Below are positions 18,448-27,596 of a stretch of DNA of 64,000 nt, piece by piece (within the stretch, counting starts at the first letter, position 1; every line of letters begins with the position of its first letter). Origin of the DNA: Bacteroidota bacterium (GTDB lineage: Bacteria > Bacteroidota > Bacteroidia > Flavobacteriales > Weeksellaceae); contig JAEWOR010000019.1 in the NCBI GenBank assembly GCA_023399595.1, forward strand, positions 1 through 64,000. Direction: 5' to 3'. The notes below the pieces were generated by a model. The model was not told the DNA's origin and searched no databases. It worked only from the letters and a program-made list of their open reading frames with translations. The position numbers and the translations under genes are program-made.

Positions 18448-19245
18448 TTATTTAATAGCAGTAAGGCTTCCGAATAAATTCTCGAGATGAAAAATTCTAT
18501 TAAATGGACTTTTAACATCATCAAGAGATTCTTTGTTTTCTATAAATGAATAGCGAGAAGCCAAAGAATTCATATTAGAAATTATCACCAACCAACATTC
18601 ATCTGGACTGCTATCGTAGAAAGGATATTTTTCGTTCTTTTTATTAATAATTTCAATAATTTTATGAGAAGCGAGATCATCAAACAAACTGATATTGTAA
18701 TCATATGTAATAAACACATTGCGTCTGTAGGAAGATTTTCTGATATCTTTAACTACACCTATTGGCTTTTGCTTTTGGATTGATTTACGAATATTATCCA
18801 CAATTTCTTGTTGTTTTTCCAATAAATCCGAGTGGGAAATATCATGAAATACCAAAAAATAAACACCACGATATTTCGCAGTGTTTTCTTGTTCTAATAA
18901 TATTTCAGCTTCTCTAAATATTTTATTAATCTGATTTTCAATTTTTTTTAAATCCAAATGGTTAATAACTTCCGTAAGTTCTATGCCAATTGTTTTCTCG
19001 TTAAATTTTGCAATAAAATCTGGACTTTCACAAGTAAGGTTTTCAAATATAACTTCTGGAAAGTGATGCATAAAAGAATTCAACATTAAAATCTCCAGCT
19101 TCTTGCGGTATTTTTCTCTTTCGTGAAGCGAGGAATTATCTATTTCGCGGTGATACCTTTCTATAGGCTTCTTATTAAGATGTCTATTAAGATAATACAG
19201 CGATAGGTTTTTAATTAAACCTTCTTCAGAAAACAGCTTGTTCAT
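18448..19245 (-). CDS. Hypothetical protein with possible PD-(D/E)XK-like fold
   Basis: Unrecognised 265-aa cytoplasmic protein. Residues 75-92 read PDFIAKFNEKTIGIELTE, which resembles the PD-x(n)-(E)-x-K core of restriction-like nucleases, with D76 and E89; the last position is Thr instead of Lys, so activity is uncertain. A helical, charged N-terminus (HREIDNSSLHEREKYRKKLE) precedes it. No partner methylase or toxin-antitoxin gene is adjacent; it stands alone between a T9SS cargo gene and an unknown gene. The base composition is even more AT-rich than its neighbours, which may indicate acquisition. Confidence 0.6.
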   Translation of the reverse strand: MNKLFSEEGLIKNLSLYYLNRHLNKKPIERYHREIDNSSLHEREKYRKKLEILMLNSFMHHFPEVIFENLTCESPDFIAKFNEKTIGIELTEVINHLDLKKIENQINKIFREAEILLEQENTAKYRGVYFLVFHDISHSDLLEKQQEIVDNIRKSIQKQKPIGVVKDIRKSSYRRNVFITYDYNISLFDDLASHKIIEIINKKNEKYPFYDSSPDECWLVIISNMNSLASRYSFIENKESLDDVKSPFNRIFHLENLFGSLTAIK

Positions 19246-19360
19246 TTAAAAAACATTGAAAATCAAAATTTTACGAAATAAATATAAATAAAAAAAACAA
19301 ATAAACAGCAAGAATGAATACAATTAATACTTGTATTAAAATGATTTTAATACCAATTAT

Positions 19361-19393
19361 AAAGCCAAATCAATTCCTTAGTGATTTGGCTTT
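19361..19393. terminator. Terminator between two minus-strand unknown genes
   Basis: Arms AAAGCCAAATCA and TGATTTGGCTTT pair perfectly over 12 bp around a 9-base loop, with T-rich flanks on both sides. It lies downstream of the gene at 19507-19977. Confidence 0.75.
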
Positions 19394-19506
19394 TATTTAA
19401 TTATTCTTCTTGAAAATATTTAATTTTCAAAAAGCAGAATACATTTATTCGAAACTATTAATATTCATTTACAACAAATACATAATTTCGACTCAATTAC
19501 TTAAAT

Positions 19507-19977
19507 TTATTTACTAACAACAACCCCAATTTCATACACATGGGCATGCTTCAAATATTTACTTCTTTCCCTTGAAGTTACAGATTCAAATTGATTATTC
19601 TTTAAAACAATAATAGGATCTTCTGTAATTTCAATTTCTCCGTTAGAAACAAATTTTTCTTCTGGACTAAAACCCTTAAGATTAGATTTTATTTTTTGTA
19701 ATTCATCAGCATATTCTCTAAATCCAGGATCTGTAGAATGTATAAACTTATATTCCGCTCCTGCATGCACCACATAATGCTGTTTACTCTCTAGCAAATG
19801 ACCTTTATTAGTATAAGAAGGATTGTCGTTACCATCTACAAAACCTATTTCCTTTAATTCTCCATTATGGGCTTTTGCATATTTTTCGGCATCATTGAAA
19901 CTGGCAAAACCTACATAAATAATACCATTATCAATTTCATACCTTTTTAATCTCTCGTTAGAAGAACTTTTTTCCAT
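19507..19977 (-). CDS. Hypothetical 156-aa protein
   Basis: Not recognised. It is a soluble protein without Cys, signal peptide or membrane segment. The N-terminal half has an alternating beta pattern and the segment FNDAEKYAKAHNGELKEIGF. The C-terminal half has the run NGEIEITEDPIIVLKNNQF, which could be a small beta-barrel, and ends in a hydrophobic beta strand (VYEIGVVVSK). It is bounded by a terminator downstream and the divergent dipeptidyl-peptidase gene upstream, so it is a single-gene unit. Confidence 0.65.
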   Translation of the reverse strand: MEKSSSNERLKRYEIDNGIIYVGFASFNDAEKYAKAHNGELKEIGFVDGNDNPSYTNKGHLLESKQHYVVHAGAEYKFIHSTDPGFREYADELQKIKSNLKGFSPEEKFVSNGEIEITEDPIIVLKNNQFESVTSRERSKYLKHAHVYEIGVVVSK

Positions 19978-20065
19978 AATATTTTTATTTTGTTTGATAT
20001 TTATTCATTCACCTAATTTACGAATTAATTTACATTAATAAAAGAAACTAAAATATTTGTTTTTG

Positions 20066-20073
20066 TATATTTG
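20066..20073 (+). promoter_or_regulatory. -7 box (TATATTTG) of the dipeptidyl peptidase gene
   Basis: TAnnTTTG sits 20 bases before the ATG at 20094 on an otherwise gene-free strand. No TTG at the expected -33 spacing is evident. Confidence 0.5.
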
Positions 20074-20093
20074 TTACTTAACTTTTTTTTAGA

Positions 20094-22229
20094 ATGAAAA
20101 GAAACATTGTACTGACGGCAACAATTGCTGTCATTTTTTCTCAAAATATTTTTGCACAAAGCATCACATTAGACAAAATATATTCCGGCCACTATCGCGG
20201 AAAAGGAATTTCAGGAATCTCCTCTTTAAAAAACGGTGAAAACTATGCAGTGATAGAGCAAGGAGGAATTGCAAAATATTCTTATAAATCCTTTCAAAAA
20301 GAAGGAAATATTGTAGATGGAAACTTTGAAAGCTACCAGTTTTCAGAAGATGAATCCAAAATGTTATTACTAAAGGAAAGTCAGCCCATTTACAGACATT
20401 CTTTTTTAGGAAAATTCGATATTAAAGATTTAAAATCCGGAAAAACAACAAGTTTAAACAATGGAGATTTCGTTCAAGAGCCTACATTTTCTCCAGATGC
20501 TACAAAAGTGGCTTTCATTTCAAACAATAACTTATTTTATCAGGATTTAAATTCAGGAAAAATCACTCAAATAACCAATGATGGGAAAAAAAATTCCATT
20601 ATTAATGGTTTAGCCGATTGGGTGTATGAAGAAGAATTCGGACATGCCAAACAATATGAATGGACCAAAAATTCCGATGCCATTGTTTTTATAAAATCCG
20701 ATGAAACCGAAGTTCCAGAGATGTATATTCCTATTTACGGGAAAAATCTTTATCCTCAGGAAATGAGATTTAAATATCCTAAAGCTGGAGAAAAAAACGC
20801 TATTGTTTCTGCAAATTTATACCGTTTAGATAATGCTAAAACAACAGCTTTAAATTTAAAATCTTTCAAAAATTATTATATTCCAAATGTGTACAAAACA
20901 GCAAAAGCGGACGAAATTGTACTCATAACTTCTGAAAGAACTCAAAATGCTTCAGATATTTTAAAAGTAAATACGAAAACTGGAAACGTACAAAAACTTT
21001 TCACAGAAACAGATCCTGCTTGGATAGAAACCGATAATGTAACCTTGGAATTCTTGGAGGATAATTCATTCTTATGGGGATCTGAAAGAGATGGAAACCG
21101 TCATTTATATTGGTATGATGAAAGCGGAAAGCTAAAAAAACAGATTACGAAAGGAAATTGGGAGATTACAGATTATTACGGTTTCAACCCAAAATCTAAG
21201 GAAGTTTATGTACAAACTACAGAAAAAGGAAGCATTAATAAAGTAATTTCAAAAATTAATATCGACAACGGGAAGTCTAAAATTATTTCTAATCTCGAAG
21301 GCAATAATTCCGGAAATTTCAGTAAAAATTATCAATATTTCATAGAAACTTCTTCTACAGCAGCAAAACCATACACTTATGTTTTAAAAAACAATGACGG
21401 AAAGCAGCTTAAAGAATTACAAAACAACAACGAACAGCTGCAAAAGTTAAAAGCCGATAATTTTGTTGATAAAGAATTCATCACCATTCCGAATGAAGCA
21501 GGTGACCAAATGAACGCTTGGATAATTAAGCCTAAAAACTTCGATCCTTCTAAAAAATATCCGTTATTCATGTATCAGTATTCTGGACCTGGCTCACAAT
21601 CTGTTGCCAATTCTTGGGATAACGGAAATACCATTTGGTTTGAAATGTTGGCTCAAAAAGGATATATTGTAGCTTGTGTTGACGGAAGAGGAACTGGTTT
21701 TAAAGGTTCTAAATACAAAAAAGTAACTTATTTAAATTTAGGAAAATACGAAATTGAAGACCAAATAACTGCTGCAAAATGGTTTGGAAAACAATCTTAT
21801 ATCGACAAATCTAGAATTGGAATTTTCGGGTGGAGTTTTGGTGGCTATATGTCATCTTTGGCTTTAACAAAAGGGGCAGACACTTTTAAAATGGGAATTG
21901 CCGTTGCACCAGTAACCAACTGGAGATATTATGACACCGTTTACACAGAACGTTTCTTAAAAACACCTCAAGAAAATCCTGACGGATATGATAAAAATTC
22001 GCCAACAGAATACGCTCAATTATTAAAAGGCAAGTTTTTATTAATCCACGGAACAGCTGATGATAACGTACATTTCCAAAATTCTATGGAGTTTTCTGAA
22101 GCTTTGATTCAAAATAAAAAACAATTTGAATTCATGGCTTATCCAGACAAAAATCATGGTATTTACGGAGGACAAACAAGGCCTCAACTTTATGAAAAAA
22201 TGACGAATTTTATTTTAGAGAATCTTTAA
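20094..22229 (+). CDS. Dipeptidyl peptidase IV-type S9B serine peptidase
   Basis: Secreted or periplasmic peptidase that removes X-Pro (or X-Ala) dipeptides from peptide N-termini. It has a signal peptide (ending NIFAQ), an eight-bladed propeller with the double-Glu motif DWVYEEEF that holds the substrate amino group, then an alpha/beta-hydrolase domain. The catalytic triad is visible: Ser581 in GWSFGG, Asp656/657 in HGTADDNVH and His688 in DKNHGIYGG. The length of 711 aa is typical. It is followed at once by four peptide transporter genes on the same strand, so its dipeptide products probably feed them. Confidence 0.95.
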   Translation: MKRNIVLTATIAVIFSQNIFAQSITLDKIYSGHYRGKGISGISSLKNGENYAVIEQGGIAKYSYKSFQKEGNIVDGNFESYQFSEDESKMLLLKESQPIYRHSFLGKFDIKDLKSGKTTSLNNGDFVQEPTFSPDATKVAFISNNNLFYQDLNSGKITQITNDGKKNSIINGLADWVYEEEFGHAKQYEWTKNSDAIVFIKSDETEVPEMYIPIYGKNLYPQEMRFKYPKAGEKNAIVSANLYRLDNAKTTALNLKSFKNYYIPNVYKTAKADEIVLITSERTQNASDILKVNTKTGNVQKLFTETDPAWIETDNVTLEFLEDNSFLWGSERDGNRHLYWYDESGKLKKQITKGNWEITDYYGFNPKSKEVYVQTTEKGSINKVISKINIDNGKSKIISNLEGNNSGNFSKNYQYFIETSSTAAKPYTYVLKNNDGKQLKELQNNNEQLQKLKADNFVDKEFITIPNEAGDQMNAWIIKPKNFDPSKKYPLFMYQYSGPGSQSVANSWDNGNTIWFEMLAQKGYIVACVDGRGTGFKGSKYKKVTYLNLGKYEIEDQITAAKWFGKQSYIDKSRIGIFGWSFGGYMSSLALTKGADTFKMGIAVAPVTNWRYYDTVYTERFLKTPQENPDGYDKNSPTEYAQLLKGKFLLIHGTADDNVHFQNSMEFSEALIQNKKQFEFMAYPDKNHGIYGGQTRPQLYEKMTNFILENL

Positions 22230-22241
22230 TTAATCCATACC

Positions 22242-22272
22242 AACATCTTTCTTATCCATGAAAGGTGTTTTT
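22242..22272 (+). terminator. Terminator after the dipeptidyl peptidase gene
   Basis: AACATCTTTC pairs with GAAAGGTGTT (one G-U) and is followed by a T-run. It ends the peptidase transcript before the first POT transporter, which has its own -7 box. Confidence 0.7.
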
Positions 22273-22329
22273 TTTCAAAAAAAACTAGATGCATCAATAT
22301 TATTTATTTTATCTATTGAAATAAAATAT

Positions 22330-22337
22330 TATTTTTG
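22330..22337 (+). promoter_or_regulatory. -7 box (TATTTTTG) of the first POT transporter
   Basis: TAnnTTTG lies 21 bases before the ATG at 22359 and overlaps an in-frame TTG (22335). This decides the start in favour of the ATG. No well-spaced -33 TTG is visible. Confidence 0.45.
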
Positions 22338-22358
22338 GAAAATTCGAAAAATAAAAAT

Positions 22359-24017
22359 ATGAAATCAAAACATCCTAAAGGACTTCCCTATCTTTTTTTC
22401 ACAGAAATGTGGGAAAGATTTGGTTATTATTTAATTCTTGGAATTTTCGTTCTTTACCTTATAGAACCTCAAGGAATGGGCGGCGGTTTAGGAATTACCG
22501 ACAAAAATGCGGATGATATTTTCGGGACTTATATCGCTTTAACTTATTTAACCCCTTTTATTGGTGGATTTTTGGCAGATAGAGTTTTAGGATACATCAA
22601 ATCTATTTACCTCGGTGGAATTTTAATGGCTGCCGGATATATTGGTTTGGGACTTTTCAAAGAGATGTCTTTGTTTTATGCTTCCTTAGCGTTAATAATT
22701 GTCGGAAACGGCTTTTTTAAACCTACTATTTCTACCCTTTTAGGAAATCTATATTCAGAGGAACCTTACAAAGCCAATAAAGATTCGGGATACAATATTT
22801 TCTATATGGGAATTAATATTGGAGCATTCATTTGTAATATTATTGCTGCTTTTATGCGTAATAAATTCGGATGGGGAGAAGCTTTTATTACCGCTGGAGT
22901 GGGAATGCTTTTAGGTTTAGTTATTTTCAGTATTGGTTTAAAACACTACAAACACGCTGCAGAAATGAAACCTGTACAAGAAGGTGATACCAAACTTTCG
23001 CAGATTTTATTAAAAGTGTTTGTTCCTGCCATTATTGCGGGAGCTATTGGTTGGTTTATCCCAGGAAATTTAATAGGAAGTGATTCTACAGACGCCTTTA
23101 TTTTTGCGTGTATTCCGGTTATTTATTTCTATGTTTCTCTTTATTTTAAATCAAAACCAGAAGAAAAACCTTCTATAGGAGCGTTACTTTCCATTTTTTT
23201 AATTTCGATGTTCTTTTGGGCAGTTTTCAAACAAAATGGAACAGCTTTAACAAGATGGGCAAATTATTATACAGATAGAAGTGTTCCTGCTGCTGCAGAA
23301 AAACCTTTAGAAAAAATCTACATGGTGGAAGGAATTGATTATGCTGATTCTAAAGAGCCAATTCCTGTTTATGACGATCAATTTAGAGCTAAAAAAGAAA
23401 ATGGAGAACCGGTAAAAGCCATTGGCAAGAATGTATATTTTAATAATATTTCTCCTGAACAAAAATCTGCAATTGAAGCAAAACCAGATTCTAAAATATT
23501 CCTTTACAACACCGAGCTTTTCCAATCGATAAATCCTTTTTGGGTAATTGTTCTTACCCCAATAATTGTAGGAGCTTGGATGTTTTTAAGAAAAAGAGGA
23601 AAAGAACCTAGCACTCCATCAAAAATTGTTTTAGGACTTTTTATTTCTGCACTTTCTTGTTTAGTAATGGTTTGGGCGGTTCAAGCAGGCGACAACGGAA
23701 GTATGAAGGTTTCGCCATGGTGGTTGGTAGCGAGTTATGGTGTAATTACAGTGGGCGAACTTTGCCTTTCACCAATGGGATTATCTTTCGTGTCTAAACT
23801 TTCGCCTGCAAGAATTACAGCTTTAATGATGGGTGGATTTTTCTTAGCCAACTCTGTTGGGAACAAGCTTTCAGGAATTTTAGCAAGTACTTGGTACAGT
23901 TACGAAAACAAGGCCAATTACTTCTTAGTTAATTTTGCTTTGTTGATTTTTGCAACGCTTTTAGGTCTTTCCATGCTGAAACGACTTAATAAAATAATGA
24001 AAGAAAAAGGACATTAA
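22359..24017 (+). CDS. POT-family proton-coupled oligopeptide transporter (1 of 4)
   Basis: Inner-membrane MFS symporter for di- and tripeptides. Its signatures are the ExxERF-type motif in FFTEMWERFGYY, FYMGINIGAFI (PTR2 signature region) and GELCLSPMGLSFVSKLSP in helix 10. The length from the ATG at 22359 is 552 aa; an upstream TTG is rejected because it overlaps the promoter box. There is a soluble loop of about 100 residues between helices in the C-half (SVPAAAEKPLEKIYMVEG to about SPEQKSAIEA) that the other three copies lack. It is first in a run of four paralogues, with its own terminator after it. Confidence 0.93.
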   Translation: MKSKHPKGLPYLFFTEMWERFGYYLILGIFVLYLIEPQGMGGGLGITDKNADDIFGTYIALTYLTPFIGGFLADRVLGYIKSIYLGGILMAAGYIGLGLFKEMSLFYASLALIIVGNGFFKPTISTLLGNLYSEEPYKANKDSGYNIFYMGINIGAFICNIIAAFMRNKFGWGEAFITAGVGMLLGLVIFSIGLKHYKHAAEMKPVQEGDTKLSQILLKVFVPAIIAGAIGWFIPGNLIGSDSTDAFIFACIPVIYFYVSLYFKSKPEEKPSIGALLSIFLISMFFWAVFKQNGTALTRWANYYTDRSVPAAAEKPLEKIYMVEGIDYADSKEPIPVYDDQFRAKKENGEPVKAIGKNVYFNNISPEQKSAIEAKPDSKIFLYNTELFQSINPFWVIVLTPIIVGAWMFLRKRGKEPSTPSKIVLGLFISALSCLVMVWAVQAGDNGSMKVSPWWLVASYGVITVGELCLSPMGLSFVSKLSPARITALMMGGFFLANSVGNKLSGILASTWYSYENKANYFLVNFALLIFATLLGLSMLKRLNKIMKEKGH

Positions 24018-24077
24018 TGTTAAAATTTTGAGTTTCACCTCAAAAAAAATAGTTCTCCTCATTAAAAAAATAAAAAT

Positions 24078-24113
24078 AAAACCTCTTCAATATTAAATTT
24101 GAAGGGGTTTTTA
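24078..24113 (+). terminator. Terminator after POT transporter 1
   Basis: AAACCTCTTCAA pairs with TTGAAGGGGTTT (one G-U) around an 8-base loop and is followed by a short T-run, about 60 bases after the stop. Confidence 0.7.
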
Positions 24114-24193
24114 GTTTTAAACATCAAAAATCAACTCCAAAATCTGAATAATTTCGCTATCTTTCGGCTCCAAAAAAGTAAAATTTTAATTTA

Positions 24194-25966
24194 ATGGCAA
24201 CGGAAACAGCGCAGAAAGATTTTTATAAATCCGAAATTTTAGGACAAAGATCAGGTTTATTTGTCCTTTTCTTCACAGAAATGTGGGAACGTTTTTCCTT
24301 CTACGGAATGCGTGTACTTTTAATTCAGTTTTTAACAGCAGCAGTAATCGCTGGTGATCCAAAATCCGGTTGGGCATGGAGCGCAGAACAAGCAGGAGCT
24401 CTTTATGGAACTTATGCCATGATGCTTTATTTAACTCCTATTTTTGGAGGAATTATCGCTGATAAATATATTGGTTCTAGAATGGCGGTAATTATTGGCG
24501 CCGCAATTATGACCATTGGACATGCTTCCATGGCTTTCGATACCCCTACCATGTTTTTTATTGGTTTGGCGTGTTTGGTAATAGGAACTGGGTTTTTCAA
24601 ACCTAATATGCCTTCTATTTTAGGGGAAATGTATAAAGATTTACCCGAAAAGAAAGACGGTGCCTACACCATTTTCTATATGGGTGTAAACGCTGGAGCG
24701 TTCTTCGGAATGATGCTTTGCGGATATATTGCAGAAACTCAAGGATGGCATTGGGGATTCGGTTTAGCCGGAATTTTCATGTTGTTGGGAACGCTGCAAT
24801 TCGCTTTTGCAAAACCTTTAATGGGGAATTTGGGAGTATTAGATAAATCTAAAGAAAAACCAGAAACTGTAGAAACAAAAGAAATAAAATCTACAGAAGA
24901 CACCGACAAAAGAAACCCTTTTACGACGCTAGATTATATTCTAATCGGAATTGTAGGAGTAGTTGGTTTATTGTACGCCTTCAACGATCCATTGTCTAAA
25001 AACGGAATTATTGATATGTTCTCAAGTTTGGACACGCCGTTCTTACGTGGACAATATATCATGATTATTTTTGCTTTAATCATCTTTATTTATCTTATTG
25101 TTTCTCGTATTCTTCGTTACGACAAAGTGGTTCGTGATAGAATGTTTGCCGTGGTTTTACTGGCGTTTTTCCTTATTTTCTTCTTTATGAGTTTTGAACA
25201 AGGAGCCACTTCATTGGTTTTAGTAGCAAGAGATTATATCGATAGAAGTTTAACAGGTTCTAGTTTAACCATCTTCAATATGGTAAACGCAGCATTTACA
25301 ATAGTTCCTTTGGCTATTATTTCTTGGGTACTGGTGAAGTTAGCGGCAAATACTTGGAAGAAAATTGCACTTTCGAATGTTATTCTTGTCCTTTGTTTTG
25401 TTCTTATTTGGGGAGCAGCACTTTGGATGTTGAAAAATGAGTTTTCTAAAGAAGCTTCAGAAATTACAGTTTCTTGGTTCTCAACGCTTAACTCATTCTT
25501 TATTATCGCTTTAGCCTCTACCGTTTCAAAACTTTGGGAATCTAAATACAATCCTTCTGCAGCCTTCAAATATGGTTTCGGACTTATTTTAGTTGCAATT
25601 GGATTCTTAATTTTAGGATTAGGATCAATGGGCATTTCAGAAGGGGTAAAAATCTCAATGATTTTCTTAGTGTTAACTTATTTATTCCACACTTTAGGCG
25701 AATTATTTATTTCACCAGTAGGATTATCTTATGTTTCTAAACTGGTTCCCGCACGTATGTTGGCATTTATGTTTGGAATTTGGTATTTAGCCATCGCCAT
25801 TGCACAAAAGTTAGCTGCCGTTTTGGGTGGACAAGTAGAAACAATCCAAGCCCAGTATTCATTAAGCCATTTCTTCTTTTTGTTCACAGCAATTCCAGTA
25901 GGAGCAGGTTTATTGGTGATGCTTTTGAATCCATTAATTAAAAAATTAATGCACGGAATTAAGTAA
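24194..25966 (+). CDS. POT-family proton-coupled oligopeptide transporter (2 of 4)
   Basis: Second POT paralogue, 590 aa. FFTEMWERFSFYGMRVLL carries the ExxERF proton-coupling motif and FYMGVNAGAFFG the PTR2 signature. The C-half has GELFISPVGLSYVSKLVPAR. An extended, charged cytoplasmic linker (KSKEKPETVETKEIKSTEDT) joins the two six-helix halves. It begins with its own ATG after a terminator and is followed by a terminator, so each copy seems separately transcribed. Sequence differences in the substrate-facing helices suggest altered peptide preference, but this cannot be predicted. Confidence 0.92.
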   Translation: MATETAQKDFYKSEILGQRSGLFVLFFTEMWERFSFYGMRVLLIQFLTAAVIAGDPKSGWAWSAEQAGALYGTYAMMLYLTPIFGGIIADKYIGSRMAVIIGAAIMTIGHASMAFDTPTMFFIGLACLVIGTGFFKPNMPSILGEMYKDLPEKKDGAYTIFYMGVNAGAFFGMMLCGYIAETQGWHWGFGLAGIFMLLGTLQFAFAKPLMGNLGVLDKSKEKPETVETKEIKSTEDTDKRNPFTTLDYILIGIVGVVGLLYAFNDPLSKNGIIDMFSSLDTPFLRGQYIMIIFALIIFIYLIVSRILRYDKVVRDRMFAVVLLAFFLIFFFMSFEQGATSLVLVARDYIDRSLTGSSLTIFNMVNAAFTIVPLAIISWVLVKLAANTWKKIALSNVILVLCFVLIWGAALWMLKNEFSKEASEITVSWFSTLNSFFIIALASTVSKLWESKYNPSAAFKYGFGLILVAIGFLILGLGSMGISEGVKISMIFLVLTYLFHTLGELFISPVGLSYVSKLVPARMLAFMFGIWYLAIAIAQKLAAVLGGQVETIQAQYSLSHFFFLFTAIPVGAGLLVMLLNPLIKKLMHGIK

Positions 25967-25988
25967 TTTATTTTTAAATAATATAAAG

Positions 25989-26014
25989 CCACATCTTAGG
26001 ATGTGGTTTTTTTG
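25989..26014 (+). terminator. Terminator after POT transporter 2
   Basis: CCACATC-TTAG-GATGTGG is followed by TTTTTTT, about 22 bases after the stop codon. Confidence 0.85.
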
Positions 26015-26033
26015 TTTTTAGGAGATGAAAAAC

Positions 26034-26063
26034 TTGCTAAAACATCAAAAAAAACTATATTTG
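26034..26063 (+). promoter_or_regulatory. Full Bacteroidota promoter of POT transporter 3
   Basis: TTG (26034-26036), a 19-base spacer, then TATATTTG (26056-26063): an exact match to the TTG-N19-TAnnTTTG form. It lies 32 bases before the ATG at 26096 and shows that the earlier in-frame ATG-like start at 26003 is upstream of the transcript. Confidence 0.8.
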
Positions 26064-26095
26064 TGAGTCTTAACAAAAAATTAACATTAATAAAT

Positions 26096-27490
26096 ATGAA
26101 TACAGTACAACAGAAAGGGCATCCTAAAGGATTATACCTTTTGTTCTTCACTGAGATGTGGGAGCGTTTTTCTTACTATGGAATGCGTGCAATCCTTATC
26201 CTTTACCTTACAAAAAAATTGGTAGAAGGCGGATTAGGAATGGACGAACAAAATGCAACTTTGTTATATGGCTATTTCACAGGTCTTGTTTACTTCACAC
26301 CACTTATTGGTGGATGGCTTGCAGATAAATTCCTAGGCAAAAGATTAGCGATTACCATAGGAGGTATCACCATGATGATTGGGCAGTTTGTACTGTTCGG
26401 AATGAACAACATGACGGGGCTTTATATCGGCCTACTCTTACTAATTATTGGTAACGGATTCTTTAAACCAAATATATCAACCTTGGTTGGTGGACTGTAT
26501 GCGGATGGTGACGACCGTAGAGACTCTGCATTCTCTATTTTTTATATGGGAATTAACCTAGGAGCATTAATTGCGCCTTTCATTGTAGGTTATTTTACAG
26601 ATAATTTATTCGCTACCACAAATGCTGATGGTACAGTAGCATTTGGATACAGATATGGTTTCCTTGCAGCAGGTGTTGGTATGTTATTGGGACAATTGGT
26701 ATTTAATGTTTTAGCTCAAAAATATTTAGGCGATTTAGGTAAAAAACCTATTGGTGCTATTTCTAACAACGAAAATACTGAGGAACATTTACAATCCATT
26801 AATCCAGAAACTGGAGAAGCTTTAACAAAACCTCAAGAAAAGCAAAGAATTTCTGTTATCTTTATTTTATTCTTGTTTGCAGTATTTTTCTGGGCAGGAT
26901 TTGAGCAAGCAGGTTCGTCCTTATCTTTATATACCGATAAATTTATTAATAGAACGGTTTTCGGATTTGAAATTCCAACCTCATGGTTCCAATCTGTCAA
27001 CCCAATATTCATTGTAACATTAGCGCCTTTATTCGCCATGTTCTGGAGTTCTAAACTAGGTAAAAAACTTTCTACCCCTGTTAAAATGGGTGTGGGTATG
27101 ATTATTTTAGGTATCGGATTCTGGTTTATGCTAGGAGCAGTTGCTGAACGTAATTCTAACGGTGACATCGCAGATATCGCTAACAAAGCTGGGATGATGT
27201 GGTTGATTATGACTTACTTACTACACACTATTGGCGAACTTTGTTTATCCCCAGTTGGTTTGTCAGTTGTTACTAAACTTTCGCCTCCAAAATTAGCATC
27301 TATCTTAATGGCAGTTTGGATGCTTTCATCTTCCGTAGCTAACTTTATCGGTGGATTTGTAGCTTCAATTGTTGAAACTTTAGGAGCAGGTGAAGTATTT
27401 ACATACATCTCTGGATTTGTAATTGTCTGCGGTTTATTACTTCTACTTTTAAGCAAATATATCAGCAGAATGATGCACGGTGTAAAATAA
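26096..27490 (+). CDS. POT-family proton-coupled oligopeptide transporter (3 of 4)
   Basis: Third POT paralogue, 464 aa from the ATG at 26096 (MNTVQQKGHPKGLYLLFF). This start is chosen because a full promoter lies between it and the possible start at 26003. FFTEMWERFSYYGMRAIL and FYMGINLGALIAP are the ExxERF and PTR2 signatures; GELCLSPVGLSVVTKLSP lies in the C-half. It is the shortest copy, with a brief linker between the halves. It has its own promoter and terminator, so it is an independent transcription unit inside the array. Confidence 0.93.
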   Translation: MNTVQQKGHPKGLYLLFFTEMWERFSYYGMRAILILYLTKKLVEGGLGMDEQNATLLYGYFTGLVYFTPLIGGWLADKFLGKRLAITIGGITMMIGQFVLFGMNNMTGLYIGLLLLIIGNGFFKPNISTLVGGLYADGDDRRDSAFSIFYMGINLGALIAPFIVGYFTDNLFATTNADGTVAFGYRYGFLAAGVGMLLGQLVFNVLAQKYLGDLGKKPIGAISNNENTEEHLQSINPETGEALTKPQEKQRISVIFILFLFAVFFWAGFEQAGSSLSLYTDKFINRTVFGFEIPTSWFQSVNPIFIVTLAPLFAMFWSSKLGKKLSTPVKMGVGMIILGIGFWFMLGAVAERNSNGDIADIANKAGMMWLIMTYLLHTIGELCLSPVGLSVVTKLSPPKLASILMAVWMLSSSVANFIGGFVASIVETLGAGEVFTYISGFVIVCGLLLLLLSKYISRMMHGVK

Positions 27491-27522
27491 TTACATGGAG
27501 TATCCCTCTCAAATAAAACAAT

Positions 27523-27550
27523 AAAACCTCCGCTTTTCGGAGGTTTTTTT
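27523..27550 (+). terminator. Terminator after POT transporter 3
   Basis: AAAACCTCCG and CGGAGGTTTT pair perfectly around CTTTT, followed by a T-run. Confidence 0.88.
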
Positions 27551-27596
27551 ATACATTAGCGAAGCTGTTTCATTAGTAGAAGCAGCTTCTTATTTT

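Noticed and set aside
26003..26095. Upstream start of POT transporter 3
   Set aside because: The full promoter TTG-N19-TATATTTG lies within this stretch, so it is not transcribed from that promoter; POT homologues begin at about MNTVQQKG.
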